A DNA stretch of 64,000 nt. Origin: Neckera pumila (Eukaryota; Streptophyta; Bryopsida; Hypnales; Neckeraceae). The translations under genes were made by a program, and so were the position numbers. Positions within the stretch are counted from its first letter, which is position 1. Each line of letters opens with the position of its first letter. Shown piece by piece: positions 1-11,746 of this stretch. The stretch covers positions 38,316,108-38,380,107 of the forward strand of contig OZ018408.1 of assembly GCA_963969595.1 (NCBI GenBank). The letters run 5' to 3'. The notes below the pieces were generated by a model. That model ran no database searches, was not told the origin of the DNA, and worked only from the letters and a program-made list of their open reading frames with translations.

Positions 1-1372
1 GAGATTTGATATTTTTTAAGAAGCACATGGTTATATACAAGTAAGTACATGATGAGAATGAAATAAAATTTGACACAACCTAAAAAGTGAAAACAAAAAT
101 GTAAAGCACAAAATGAATTTATCAAATTGTTATATCTACAAAATTTCATTCTATAAACATATTTTTTCTGAGAAGTTGTGCGAATGCACTTTATGATTTT
201 TTTTTTTTTTTTTATTATACTGTAGAAAGAAGATATGAAGGTTGCCCGAAAAAAAGATTTTTGAAATCTTTTTTATTGGTCCAAAAAAATGAAATAAATT
301 AAAGAATTGGATATTGGCTATACTGATGTATAGGAATTAAGAATTCATGAAAGTATCATTGTTCAATTATCTTTTGTACTGTGCTTTTAGACAACCGCCA
401 TTTTTACTTCTGTATTTGATACATTCTTATTGATGGTAACCACAAGGTACCAACAATCATAATCATCCTTATACTCATACATTAAAAATAGGGTTCCCTT
501 AAATTGTTTCCCATAGTATCGTGAATGCAGGCCCATGTTTAATTGTGGTTGGTAGGCTATGATATTTTAATTTTTTTGAACTAGAACAATGCAACTGCAG
601 TAGACTTTGGTATAGTTAGTATTGGGAAGTTGGATTTTCAAAATGCATTACAAAATTAATGATTTATTAAAAAAAAATTCTCTTTCGATTGTAAGAACAA
701 TTGAAATAAAATAAAATAAAATGGGACAATCAAAATTGTGAACTTGTGGAACTAGGACATTATGATCTTCCGCAGAAGATCATATTCTATAGAGTTCTCA
801 AGTGACAATTGAATTTGTTTTACTTGTCTATTGTATTCAAAATGAATACAAAATGGTCAATAGCTTTAAATGAGGACAATAGGAGGAAGTTCTCAATTGT
901 TACTGAAATGAATTATATTGGATTGGCAGATTAAGTGGTTTCATTGAAAGGCAACATTAAAATGAAAATGAAAACTAATGTTACCAAGCATATAGTTTTC
1001 AATTACTTATTTTCTATTACTTAAAAATTAAAATTCACAATTACTTAACCACATGACAGGTGCTCCAAAGGATTGCCTAAAGGCTAGCGTACCTATTTTG
1101 CTATTGTAAATTCATTCTCTTTTTTATGATGCTTGCCATTTTATATTCACTTTGTGCTTAGTAGTGCAACCTTGGAGTTGTATGAATATCCTTATAATAC
1201 TTCTTGAATTGTTTGGAAATTGAAGGTTGTTATGTTCTATGAATGTAATTAAGTATTTAGGAGAATTTGAGACCTTTGATTTTGAAGCCTATATTCTAGA
1301 AGAGAAAGAATGGTGGAGTTGTTGATAGTGCATGTTGCTTTACCAGATATCTCAAAAAAATCAAAAGTCGCA
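1..1372. other. AT-rich sequence without a recognised gene
   Basis: The sequence is AT-rich with homopolymer runs, such as a T tract near 198-213, and no open frame of convincing composition. I see no terminal repeats and no splice-bounded coding segment. Confidence 0.5.
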
Positions 1373-1461
1373 GAACGCAACAATTAACAGTGGAAGCAGC
1401 ACAATCACGCATGTTATATAGTTATCTGTAGAATCCAGAGCAGCAAGCAGATCTGCATCAG
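1373..1461 (+). other. possible upstream exon of the ParB/methyltransferase-like gene
   Basis: A short stretch reads as coding in the frame that ends with CAG at 1459-1461, directly before GTACTT. It contains residues such as RRTQQLTVEAAQSRMLYSYL and, after a TAG at 1429-1431, NPEQQADLHQ. Joining 1461 to the acceptor at 3444 keeps phase 0 with the large frame downstream. The intron would be about 2 kb and very AT-rich. The exon's 5' limit is unclear and the TAG would be another lesion. This is only a phase-consistent candidate. Confidence 0.2.
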
Positions 1462-3444
1462 GTACTTTTTCCCCCTTTTTTTTTAAAATGAAAGCATTTC
1501 ATTAATATAAGTCGGGATGTACTCATGTCGATTTCATTCTCATTCTTTAGAGCTTGTTATTTCTTCTTTGCAAATATAAAAGTGTTTGTGGAAGATATGA
1601 ATTTATGTCATAACAAACTGTTTCATGATTACCTATGAAGAATTTCATAAATCCACTACATATTATGGATGAAGATGGAGTCAAAATCACTATGAAATTT
1701 ATAACTAAAAAATATAAAATGTTAAATCCATTCAATCCATTCAATTTATGGGGGACTTTTCAAGGTTTAAGTTCCTTGCCTTCAGTATTGTAATGTCCAA
1801 TTTTGGTTGCTTACTGGAATTGATAGTAAACAAATTGAGGCTCTATAATTTATGAACTTGTAAAATTAAGACTTCATAATCTTATGCAGAAATACAATTC
1901 ATGCAGAATTTTGAAGTAGCAGGCAAGGGGAGATGTATTGATCCATTCCTTGTTGTCTCATCTAATTTAATTATAAATAATTGTTTTTTGAAAGCCGTAA
2001 TGATGTTCGTTCCAAAGGAATGCCAGAACTAATAATTATAGTATTTTGAAGCAAAAGTTTAGTAACATCTAGAAGAAATTCTAAAATCCCCCATCCAGAA
2101 CCAAGATGAAGGGAACCTCAGGAATCAGTCAAATTTTTTTTAGCAATATGTATGTATTTTAGAGGTTCTATTTCAGAACAAAGCTAAGCACCAATTTTTT
2201 ATGGAAGTGAAATGTATGATTGTTTCATGGAAACTGTTGACTTCAGTTATTGTGTATTCAAAATAATACAAAAAAAAAGGTTAAGAAACTTTGAATGTTC
2301 AATGTTTTTAAAGGAGAAATTACAGTAAATATTGAAGTTGGAATGGATAGGTGTACCCTACAAAGTACAAAGGGGGAATTTTCTATTACAATTTTTGTAT
2401 GAGTAGATATTCAAAACCAGTTAGAAGGTATTTAAATATACCAACTATGTAGACTTTGTCTATTAGTAGTTTATAAAGTATTCCATTTCAATTGCCATAT
2501 ATTTCAAAGGTCCTCAAGCGCAAGTTCATGAAATTTAAAATTTGAAGAATTATTTTTGTTGGCTTTGCATAAATTTTTTTGGTTTTCTTTCATGGCTGTT
2601 GTTATTCTGTAAATGGTTCTTCAATTTGTTTTGCTGCTACAGTATTGTATACCAATATATTATGTATATTCTAGTTGCATTCATGTTGTTTGTTTGTGTT
2701 TAGAAATTTTATAGTAGAAGTTCCCATGTGATGTCCATCATGTACATAACCAGTTTGTTGAGCCACTATCAAGAAAGGAAACATTGAAAGCAATTAGACA
2801 TTACATTTTTTATGTACTTTTATTAAACTAAAGACATTGTCACAGTGAACTTTGTACAACATCTAAAAGTGAACATTTAAATAAGTGAAATTGAGTTTCG
2901 AACTAGGAGTTCAAGAACTGAAAGGTACAGTGATGGATTTTTATAAGATAACTTTTACTTTGGAGTGTGGAACTGATTTTACTTTATTTGATAGACCAAG
3001 GAACAGCATATATAGGTAATGATAAAATTATACATGTAATGTTCTACTGAAAAGAGATATATAATATTTTCACATGCCAATTATATTGATTTTTGTTGGA
3101 CTGAGAGTGTAGTGCATCTGTTAGAACAATTTTGATATTCATTGTCATGCATAGAACCAGGATGTTATTCGAAAACAATTGCATTTGATTTCAAAGATAG
3201 GATTATTGTTGGAATACAGTGTTTTTTTCATTGGTGAGCTTGGACCTCTCTTTATTTACATTTAGTACCGTAAAAAGATTATTCGTTTGTTTTATTGCAT
3301 GAGTTTTTTAGAATTCACAACAAATATAGTGTGTTTTTTAGATTTGATACAATAGAAATTACAATTTTTAATTTTTTCAAATGTATTTTAGAACTTTTGA
3401 GAATGTCAGTGCATACTAAAGTATTATTGAACTTTCATTTTCAG
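1462..3444 (+). other. AT-rich non-coding stretch, probably an intron
   Basis: No coding-like segment is visible. The stretch ends in a good acceptor: a T-rich tract followed by TTTTCAG at 3438-3444. Composition changes sharply at that point, from AT-rich to balanced coding sequence. This supports an intron in front of the large frame at 3445. Confidence 0.4.
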
Positions 3445-6400
3445 GGCATCATGGCACCAAAGATTCATTCAAAGTGGTTGGAGCACGGATGGTGGATCGT
3501 AGCAAACAACAGTGACAAGTCTTCTTTGTGGATCACAGATTTTCAAATTGGGCAGGGGCGTTATGAGTCTCCATTGGCGTCTTCACATGGAGTCATCGAG
3601 GGCCTCACGGGCACCGCTGACGGAGGACTGACTGTGTCGGTGACCACAACAGAAACGACACTTGAGAAGTATAAACTGAAGAAGATGTTGATGATGGCTC
3701 CGGTTCCGCTACAACTTCTTTCAGTTCTTACTCCCATGTGTAGCTTGAAGAGTGTGGCAAAAGATTGGAAGAAAGTGCCTCATGAATTCCAGATTAAACG
3801 AGAGGGAGCGGTTTATAAATTCATGGAGATGACCAGTGAACAAGTGCAAGCATTGCGTCATCGATACCGGGAGATTGTAAGCCGTGAAGAATTAGAAAGG
3901 ATGAATCCAAGTGCTATCCAAGAGCGGCCTGTACCAAGAGATCCAGAAGACTTCAATGAAGTCTATCGGGATCTTGCTACGCCAGTGAATCCAAATTGGG
4001 TTCCATCGGATGAACGGAATCGGAAGTGAGCTGCTGTTCAAGAGGGATTAGGAATCCATGCAGATGAAGGGGTTATTTCTGGTAGATCGAGGGTACAGCG
4101 TCAACATCTCCAATCTGCGGCAACCAATGTTGTTGTTCAACCTACAGGTCATAATGAAGAGGTACAAGTGCAAGGGAGCGCTGAAGTGAGGCCACCATTA
4201 GTGGAGATGGAAGTTGCTGAAGAATTGTTGCAGTCGGGGGGGGAGGGAACTCAAAATCTTGTATCAAGTGAATCCCCGGTTTTCCCTGAGTTTCCTAGTG
4301 AAGGAGAAGAAGGACCTCCAACCACAGTCACGGAAGTTGGATCAGGATCAAGATCAAGGCAACCAAGAGTTGGCTCAAGTGATAGAGTATACAGGTCACA
4401 TGTTGTAGTGGCCAACGTGGATGCTGGAAGGGTTGCTGATCGTGCAGAACGGGGTGCTGTTAGGAGATGGGATGTTGGTGCAGGACGTAGTGCTGGAAGA
4501 GCACGTGGTGGACAGGAGTTGCAACGTGATTCTGCAGTGCCAGACATCTCTGGAGACCAATCAAGGCGGCGCACTCGTGCAACGAATGCTGCAGAAGAGC
4601 AAGGCGTTAGGAAGAGAACAACAGCACAGATACGTCGTCGAAGAGCAGCCTTGCAAAACCGCCCTCCACGAGGAAATGATGGCAAAAATGATATTATTGA
4701 GGATGATTCCTCTGAGGGTGAACCGGAGCAAGAGCCTACAAGAGTATTGCCGAAGAGTATTACGAAAGCACCTGTGGTTTTTCCTACAGAGACCGAGTAC
4801 AGAGCAGGATATATATGGGGACAGAGTTTGATTTTTGATGCAAGGATCGATAGCATCTGCGAAGTGGCTAACGCAGAGACAAACCACAGGGTGCTAATGG
4901 ATTGGCGTGTAAATGAAATGTACAAGCGCCTCAGGGGATCCGAAGCTGATGGAGTCAGTGCAATTACCCTTCGTCCCATTGCATATCGCTATGACAGTAA
5001 TAATGACGAGGGTGAGAGAGAGGTGATAGAGGTGCCGTTCAGCCAGGAAGGTACTGCACGTGAATTTGAAGCCGTGTATTTAAGACATTGCCAAGTGAAT
5101 TCATCCCTCTCGAGCAGCACATTACAGAAAAGGTGGCTAGAGAGCAATATTGTATGGGAGCTAGTAGATGGCCAACATGTTGTTGGTGCTTGTAAACGAG
5201 TCCAACGGGAAAAAGAAGAGGGACACTTATCCAATGAAGAGTATCATGCGCAGTTTGTGAGACAGAAAGCAAAGTTTGTGGTTTACAACAATCCTCAATT
5301 TTATATAGAAGCGTCTGTGAAAATCAATGCAAAGGAGTTTGACCGGAAGTTCTTCACCACACATTATGAGAATCTAATCAAACTGCACGATATATGGAAA
5401 GCGTGTGGAAGACCAAGTGTTGTTACTCGAGCTAATGATGCACACAGAGCGAAAGCGTTGATAATGGCAGCGAGTGCGTTACATTTGAGTTAAAACTTAT
5501 CGAAGCATGTATCGTTGGGGGAGCTGTCGAGGAAGATGGTGGATTATACACGCCATGCTTGGCATGAAGATGAAGAGTCCTATAAGGCCATCGTGCAGGT
5601 GTGCAAAGATTATGAGGACGGGAAATTATTTTTCAGCAAGAAGATGGAAGATAAATGGAAGAAGATGGCTAGAGATCGGAATCTTGATGTCACAGTGGAT
5701 GGGAATCCAAAGTGGAAGAGGATGGAGAAGACCTGGTGGAGGCCCTTGAATAGCATTTCTACGGAAAATTATGTACATGTGGTCCAAAAGATGGCTGCAA
5801 AGGATGTGGTGAATGGAAAGCGAGCTTCGCAGCGATACTATTTCAATGATGCTGCTTCTGCAAACCCCTGTAAAGATACAGTGGCATATGCGGTGGACAC
5901 TTTACAGCGGAAAGATGCAATCAGAAACCAAATTCGGTTTCTTATAGTAGAAGCAGGGGATGAAAATCCATTGTCCATGGATGATTTCTTTTGCATCGAC
6001 GCAAGCAAGTATGGAGATGTGAGAGGAAGACAGTTCATCTTGATGGGGAGGACATTAAATAATGACACGAAGACCTCATGGACTTTTCCTGCAGTGACAA
6101 CGGTTCAAATGCTCAGTAGTTTAGAGAAGGTAGTCCCAGCTTTCGTTAGGCAGCACTTTGTGGATATCCGAGCGGGTCGCAAAGGTTATGCGGGATACGG
6201 TCGAGACGTTCAGGATGTATCGAATGCTCGTTGGAATTGGCAAGTTGCAATCTCTGTAATGCAACACGAAGAGCGTGAAGCTTTATTTCACGTGAGATGT
6301 AGAGGAGGGTTCTTTGAGGACGAGTACATTGAACTTGGCAAACCATGTTTATGGATTTTTGATTGTAGACATGGAGGTTCCCAAGGGGAGGACATCCCAT

Positions 6401-7849
6401 GGTCGAACAAAGATTACAGCAAGATTGTGCAACAACTGGAGAACTGGATGTCTTGCATTTTCCGTTGGAATGCCGTGTTTATGTTTCCACCAGACATATC
6501 CTTTTGACGAAGAGATGGAGTCAAGGATGGCGTTGCCAGAGGGTTGCCACGTGCTCCAAGGTTCTTGGATATTTCAAGCAGAGACAGTGTCCTCATACGT
6601 GCATGATCTGCGGCATGGCGAGCAACGACGGCGCGGTGTACAACCCATTGGTGGCATTGTCATCATCATGAATTATCCCAAGGAGAGTGGGTTTATGGAA
6701 AACCTCCCTAACAGTACGGACGACTTACAAGTTATATTTCAAGACTCCTGGAGTACAGAAGTGATGCCTCGAACGCAAGACAAGTTTGAGAGGACACCAA
6801 CGGAGTTGAAGAGATTGGTACAAATGTATTTGCCACGCAATTGGGGGTTGGTAACATTGGGCATAACAATGGCAATGTCAGGGATTTTAGAGACAGGATA
6901 TGTGGGTCATGATGTCATCATCATGGAAGGTGTGTCCATCAAAACGCAATTTGTGTACGACAGATTGCAATCGATGTATGGGGAGAAGTTGGTGATGGTG
7001 AACAGTGTGAGTATGGCCGCCGAACGCAGACCCTCACAAGTGTTGACTACAGAAGAGAGCTTGCCTGTTCCCGATGTTTCTGAAACAAATGGAGCTGTGC
7101 CACGTGGTGGAGTTGAAAGACTACCACGGTCATCCAGGGACTCCTCCGATGAAGAAGAGAGATTTTAAGTGACTAGACGGGTAAGGCGAAAGGGAAAAGC
7201 CGTAGTAGTTGATTCGGGAGCCTCATCGACAAACGAAGATGAGAGTGATGCCGAACGGACACAATCTGACAGATTACCAAGTGCTAGCCGAAGTTTAGGT
7301 TCTCGTGACACTGATGCAGTCAGTGACGCCCGTAGTGACCAAGCAGACTTGATGGAAGTAGAACAAGACCCGGATTTTATTGTTGCAGAAGCAGTTGATG
7401 AGGTGGACAACGTGGAACCGGAACAAGTTGAAGGGGGCGTAGGAGAAAGTGCAGATACAACAGCACAAACGGAGTCCATGTCAGCATTCTCCGCATTCAG
7501 CAAATTGGATCAAATGAGCTTTGTCCCGGATGGTGAAGGATGTTATCATAATAGGGACAACGTTCGATTCACTCGGACAAGTGAAGGACCACATTACATT
7601 TATCACCGGATGACTTCCATCTTGGAAGGACCTTCTATGTCACCAACTTTATCAGAAAGAGTGACAATGCCTATTGCAAGCGCTACGGTGGATACAGCGT
7701 TGCAGTATACCTCTCTGCCTCCAGTGAGTCCAATCGGTGGACCAAGTGCACACGATCAAGCGGAGTCAACTGGTAGAGAAGAAAGAGAAGACTTTGAACA
7801 ATCATTTGCACGAGTGTTGGAGACACCGGATGAAACAGGGCCGTTATAA
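3445..7849 (+). pseudogene. large decayed frame with ParB/DGQHR-like and DNA-methyltransferase-like regions
   Basis: The segments 3445-4026, 4030-5490, 5494-6507 and about 6502-7849 read as one protein of roughly 1,460 residues. It is interrupted by TGA 4027-4029, TAA 5491-5493, a +1 shift in the T run 6502-6505, and TAA 7166-7168. The first ATG after the acceptor is at 3451. Regions in order: an N-terminal part rich in W and charged residues; a low-complexity Arg-rich stretch (about 4330-4690) like a nuclear or DNA-binding tail; LVDGQHVVGACK (DGQH at 5167-5178), which resembles the ParB/DGQHR motif; a mixed alpha/beta region with FDCRHGG (about 6355-6380) and FPPD (about 6484-6495); then KFERTPTELKRL followed by a strand-helix-strand ending GHDVIIMEG (6845-6930), laid out like beta-class N4/N6 methyltransferase motifs X and I. 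The tail is acidic and Ser-rich. The glycine-rich SAM loop and a clean DPPY are absent, so catalysis is doubtful. AATAAA follows at 7877-7882. The ParB-like call is moderate and the methyltransferase call weak. Confidence 0.5.
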
Positions 7850-9353
7850 TAGACATAGTAGTACATGTGATGGTAGAATAAAGTATGTGAGAGTATAGAC
7901 GTTGTGTGTTAGTTTTAAAAGTCTATGAAGATGTTCGAATGGCTATATGGTATTTGATTGATGTGAGCACATAATTTAAAAATGTGAAGGTAGTTGCTAA
8001 ACCTTCAATGTCATTCTGGATTTATAAATAAATATTCCAAAAACTATAGTGAAAATTGCTGCACGCATGGTATCCGCATTTAAATATTATAACACTAATG
8101 TAATAGCAATGTACAAAGCAGAAAGATTAATACATGAGACCAAAAAAAATGATTGATAGGAAGAAATAAAATGTGTTGGACTTGTGTGTCTCTTGGAAGA
8201 ACTGAAATTGCATCTTCATAGAAAGTTTGCATTTGAAGTGATAGTATTGCATGATGAAATTAAAAAATGGATTTCTTGAAAATCTAGAGGGTACTCAAGT
8301 TTTTGATAATACATTTTTTGTGAATAGTTTTGCATATGATCATTGCACTTGGCCAAGTGCAAAAATGCCTAATTTGGTGTTATGAGTGGTTCATGTGATA
8401 CATTTTCTTTGATATGTGTCCTTTTAATTACTTAATTATTTAATTATTTATTATTTCTTACCACCAAATAGATGGGATTGTAGAATGATGCAGTTCTTTT
8501 GGTGCATCATATTGTTTTCTTCCTTTAATTGAATTTTGAAAGCTGAAGAGTGGTTGCCAGCAAGTTAAGCTGTCATTTCCTTAGTTCATTGTATTTTTCT
8601 GGTGGACAAGTGGGTTTATGCATGACAATTACAGTGCAAGCTGGGGATAGTTCTAGGTGCATTTTTTATTCTTCCCAGGTACATGGTTCTTGCATAATTG
8701 TTTTTCCTATGTGTGGGTCCCTTTTGCACGTAGTTAATTCAAAATGGTGGAGTGTCCAAAATTTTGAGAAATTCCAAGTGCTTTGCCCAAAATAAACATA
8801 AATTTCCAAGTCTAGAGTGTCTCAATTTGTGCAAATTATGTAAGTAAGTAGTGATGTCATAGATGCACACAAAAGATGTGGTGTTCATAGAAAGGCTTGA
8901 AGAGCATCATAAAAAGCCTTGAAGGGCAGGGAATTCTTCTTGATAGAAGAGAAGTGGTAGAGACTATGAAAAAGAATGCCAAACATTGTGGAAAGTTGTA
9001 GAGCTAATGAAGAGTGTCAAGAAACTAGAACGATTCTTTCCGAAACCATGCAATGCTTAACTTCAAGTGTCGAATGCCTGAGGTTCCTAAAATTAACTCT
9101 TTTGACGCGAGGGTGTTGAATACGACCCGCAGTACGGTAGCATCAAGTTGTACATTCAAATATATCTCAAGCCTTATTGAATCTCTGACATGTTTGTTCA
9201 TCCGTCCAGATCACATTCATGAACTTGAGAATCCATCTTCAAGATCGAGTGCTGATCACCAAGATCCATGCATCTACTCCTGCTCTTGTAGCCAATGAAT
9301 TTGTCATTTGTGGGGCTAACGTGGGCCTCACGACAATTCTTTGTGTAAATCCT
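7850..9353. other. 3' flank of the large frame and unannotated sequence
   Basis: Two AATAAA sequences (7877-7882 and 8027-8032) are plausible polyadenylation signals for the upstream frame. The remainder is AT-rich to moderately AT-rich. I find no conserved protein, terminal repeats or RNA gene in it. Confidence 0.4.
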
Positions 9354-9788
9354 TTAACCCCTAAGTGGTTTTGAGGACACATTGTGTTCTTTGGATTCAT
9401 ACACGACCTGTATTTGCCAAATTCCATGAAGTATTGGCCAAATATGTAAACTACAAAATCGAAGGTGCAATAGTCATTGATTTTCATATGTTTTTAGAAA
9501 AATATTGCAATGCTTGTTGTTGAAATGAGATGTTGTCAAACATGCAAAAGTGTGTATTTCTAGAAAAAATACGTGTATTGGAGATACAACTTCACAATAT
9601 TTACAAAATTAGTAACATGTCCAATGTAGCCAGAAAGTGTGTAGTTCAATAGAAGACTTCAATTTGCATTCAAAAAAAATAAAAATAAAAAAATGGATAG
9701 TAAACCATTCACATGCAAGGCTGTGTACATCGCACTTACCGTTTGTACAGATGCATTGAAAGACACCCAAAAACCACTTGGAGGTTAA
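9354..9788. mobile_element. TTAA-bounded MITE, subfamily D (435 bp)
   Basis: Both edges are TTAA. The left end reads TTAACCCCTAAGTGGTTTTG and the right end, reverse-complemented, reads TTAACCTCCAAGTGGTTTTT, an imperfect inverted repeat of about 25 bp. There is no open frame of note. The interior differs from the larger TTAA families in the window, but the terminal CCC next to TTAA is shared. Confidence 0.6.
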
Positions 9789-10038
9789 GTGCAGCTATTG
9801 ATGTGCGCTCTTGTGATTCACTTTCGTCACCTAGTTATTGAATCCATCTAGTTTTATGCTTTCTCACAAGTTGAGATATATACATTTAGGTGAGTGTTCG
9901 ACAGAAATCTAGGAAAAAAGTGTTTTCAGATGTTGCTCAGGTTTCAGTGTATGCTCCACTTTCTATCCATCCATCCTCTCTGGTGCTTGCACCAAGAACA
10001 AAGTACTTGGTGAGTACCTTCTCTTTTGAAACTACTAA

Positions 10039-10237
10039 TTACCCCCCTAAAGGCCCAAGGCCTTTTACCTACCAAAAAACACCTAAATCTGCCATTTTTA
10101 TAGCAAAGAGTAAAAAAAGTTAAAAACTGTATTTTTTGCACATCTAACCGTAGGATCTTCCACCTTATTAGTATGAGAATTTGTGGAAAAAAATTCAGAA
10201 TTTTTGACCACATAGATTGCAAGATGTCTGCGTTTAA
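10039..10237 (+). mobile_element. left fragment of a family A TTAA element, interrupted by another copy
   Basis: It starts with a TTAC variant followed by CCCCCTAAAGGCCCAAGG. It matches the first ~195 bp of the copy that begins just downstream. The match stops at CGTTTAA, where the second copy is inserted. The original element resumes as TTAAAGTGAAAAA at 11145 and then loses similarity. Confidence 0.65.
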
Positions 10238-11148
10238 TCCCTAAATGCCCAAGGCCTTTTTTCTGCCAAAACACACTCAAAACTGCCATTTCTATAGCAA
10301 AGAGTAAAAAGTTTTGAAAATTGTTTTTTTCTGCAAATGTAACCATAGGATCTTACACCTAACTAGTATGAGAATGTGTGGAAAAAATTTTAGAATCTTT
10401 GACCGCACAAATTGCAAAATATTTGTGTTTAAAGTGAAAAAAATAAGTTTTTCAGCACATTGTGGGACTAGATTTTATAACTTTGAACATTTTTAACTTA
10501 TATTTTTTGCACTACAAAGTTTTGAGCTTTAAACCTTTATAGTAGAAAATTGAATTGAAAATCTAGGGAAAAAAAAAATCCAAAAAAACTTAATTTTCAT
10601 TACTAAAAAAACTATTAAGTAGAAGTAGGTACGAGATAGAAGGAAAATCTAATCACATTTCTTTTATAAGGAATTAAAAAGTACTAATTCCAACGGTGAG
10701 ATTGTTCTAGCAAAAAAACTAAACCTTGTGGAACTTTTTTTTTTTTAAATTGTTAAAATTGCATTCAGAAATGAATCCTACAAGTTATTTTTTTCAAAAT
10801 GATGCTCTAAGTGGCCGAAAAACAAGATTGTCCATAACTTTCTCAAAAAAAATCCAATATAACATAATTAAAGCTTTCCAGATAGACAAAAATATAATCT
10901 ATAAGAAAAAAAAGAAAAAAAAAAAAAAAAGTTTTTTTTGTTGCCCCCCGTCCCCTGTTTTGAGCTTATTTGGGCATAACTTTTTTTCCCAGACACCGAT
11001 TGAAAAAAAAATTATATTCTTATGAAGTTTAGCAGTTTTTCTATCTTCCAAAAAAGTTTCGAAAAAATCAAAACAAAATTTCAGCCTATAGGTACCTGCC
11101 CAAAGTTCCATTTGTCCCTCGAAGGGACAATGGGCCTATAGGGGTTAA
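10234..11148 (+). mobile_element. TTAA-bounded transposon, family A, nested copy (about 915 bp)
   Basis: The left end is TTAATCCCTAAATGCCCAAG and the right end is CTATAGGGGTTAA, the inverted match. A perfect palindrome, TTGTCCCTCGAAGGGACAA (11112-11130), sits just inside the right end. The interior matches copies at 39035, 50181, 51208 and the reversed copy at 56951. A long A tract (about 10908-10930) causes artefactual Lys-rich frames. No transposase is visible, so the element is non-autonomous. Confidence 0.75.
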
Positions 11149-11746
11149 AGTGAAAAATGATTGTCCACTACTTCAAATTTAGTTATATGAAGATGCAATT
11201 CATGAAATAGTTAGTATGTCACAAATAATAATTTTAGTTTGACAAAGACACAATTCATGAAATAGTCAATTTTAGTTACATAAGTTGCTTACAACAAGCT
11301 GTTCAAGAAAAATCTAACCATAAACTATCTTCACAAACTCTTTACATGGTACAAAGACATGGAAAAAATATATTATCATGCTCAGTATTCATTTTCGGTG
11401 GAAAATTGTAAGCTGGCGGGTGATTTATCATGTGAACTTGCAGCCTTAACTTTCTCGCTTTAAATAGTTTATTTTTTAACTTAATCTTGCAGTTTTTGCA
11501 AAACGTCGAACAAATCAAGAGTTAATCTACATGCTTGCATTCATTGCTTTACTAAATTCTCAAATTTTGCCTTAATCTTGATAAAAGTTTGTCATGGGAC
11601 AATCATTTAGTACAGAGGAAGTAATTTACAACTCGAAAAAGTTAAAGAACCCTCATCTACAAATTTATAGCTACCACTCTTCCTTCACCTCGTTACAAAA
11701 GGATCTTGAACTGCTCTAAATTATTCCACGTATCCATGGTAGCAGC
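11149..11746. other. spacer between TTAA elements
   Basis: AT-rich sequence with no convincing coding segment or repeat end. Its first bases are the resumed interior of the interrupted family A element. Confidence 0.4.

Noticed and set aside
4251..4979. Minus-strand frame of 242 codons opposite the large plus-strand frame
   Set aside because: It is the antisense shadow of the Arg-rich part of the plus-strand gene, with no splice or family support. The plus frame continues far beyond it on both sides.
6355..6505. FDCRHGG/FPPD as a functional DPPY methyltransferase motif
   Set aside because: The residues do not match (D/N/S)PP(Y/F/W) and the SAM-binding glycines downstream are missing, so I describe a methyltransferase-like layout only and claim no activity.
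10726..11111. Lys-rich and Phe-rich frames on both strands
   Set aside because: They are products of the A tract inside a family A transposon.
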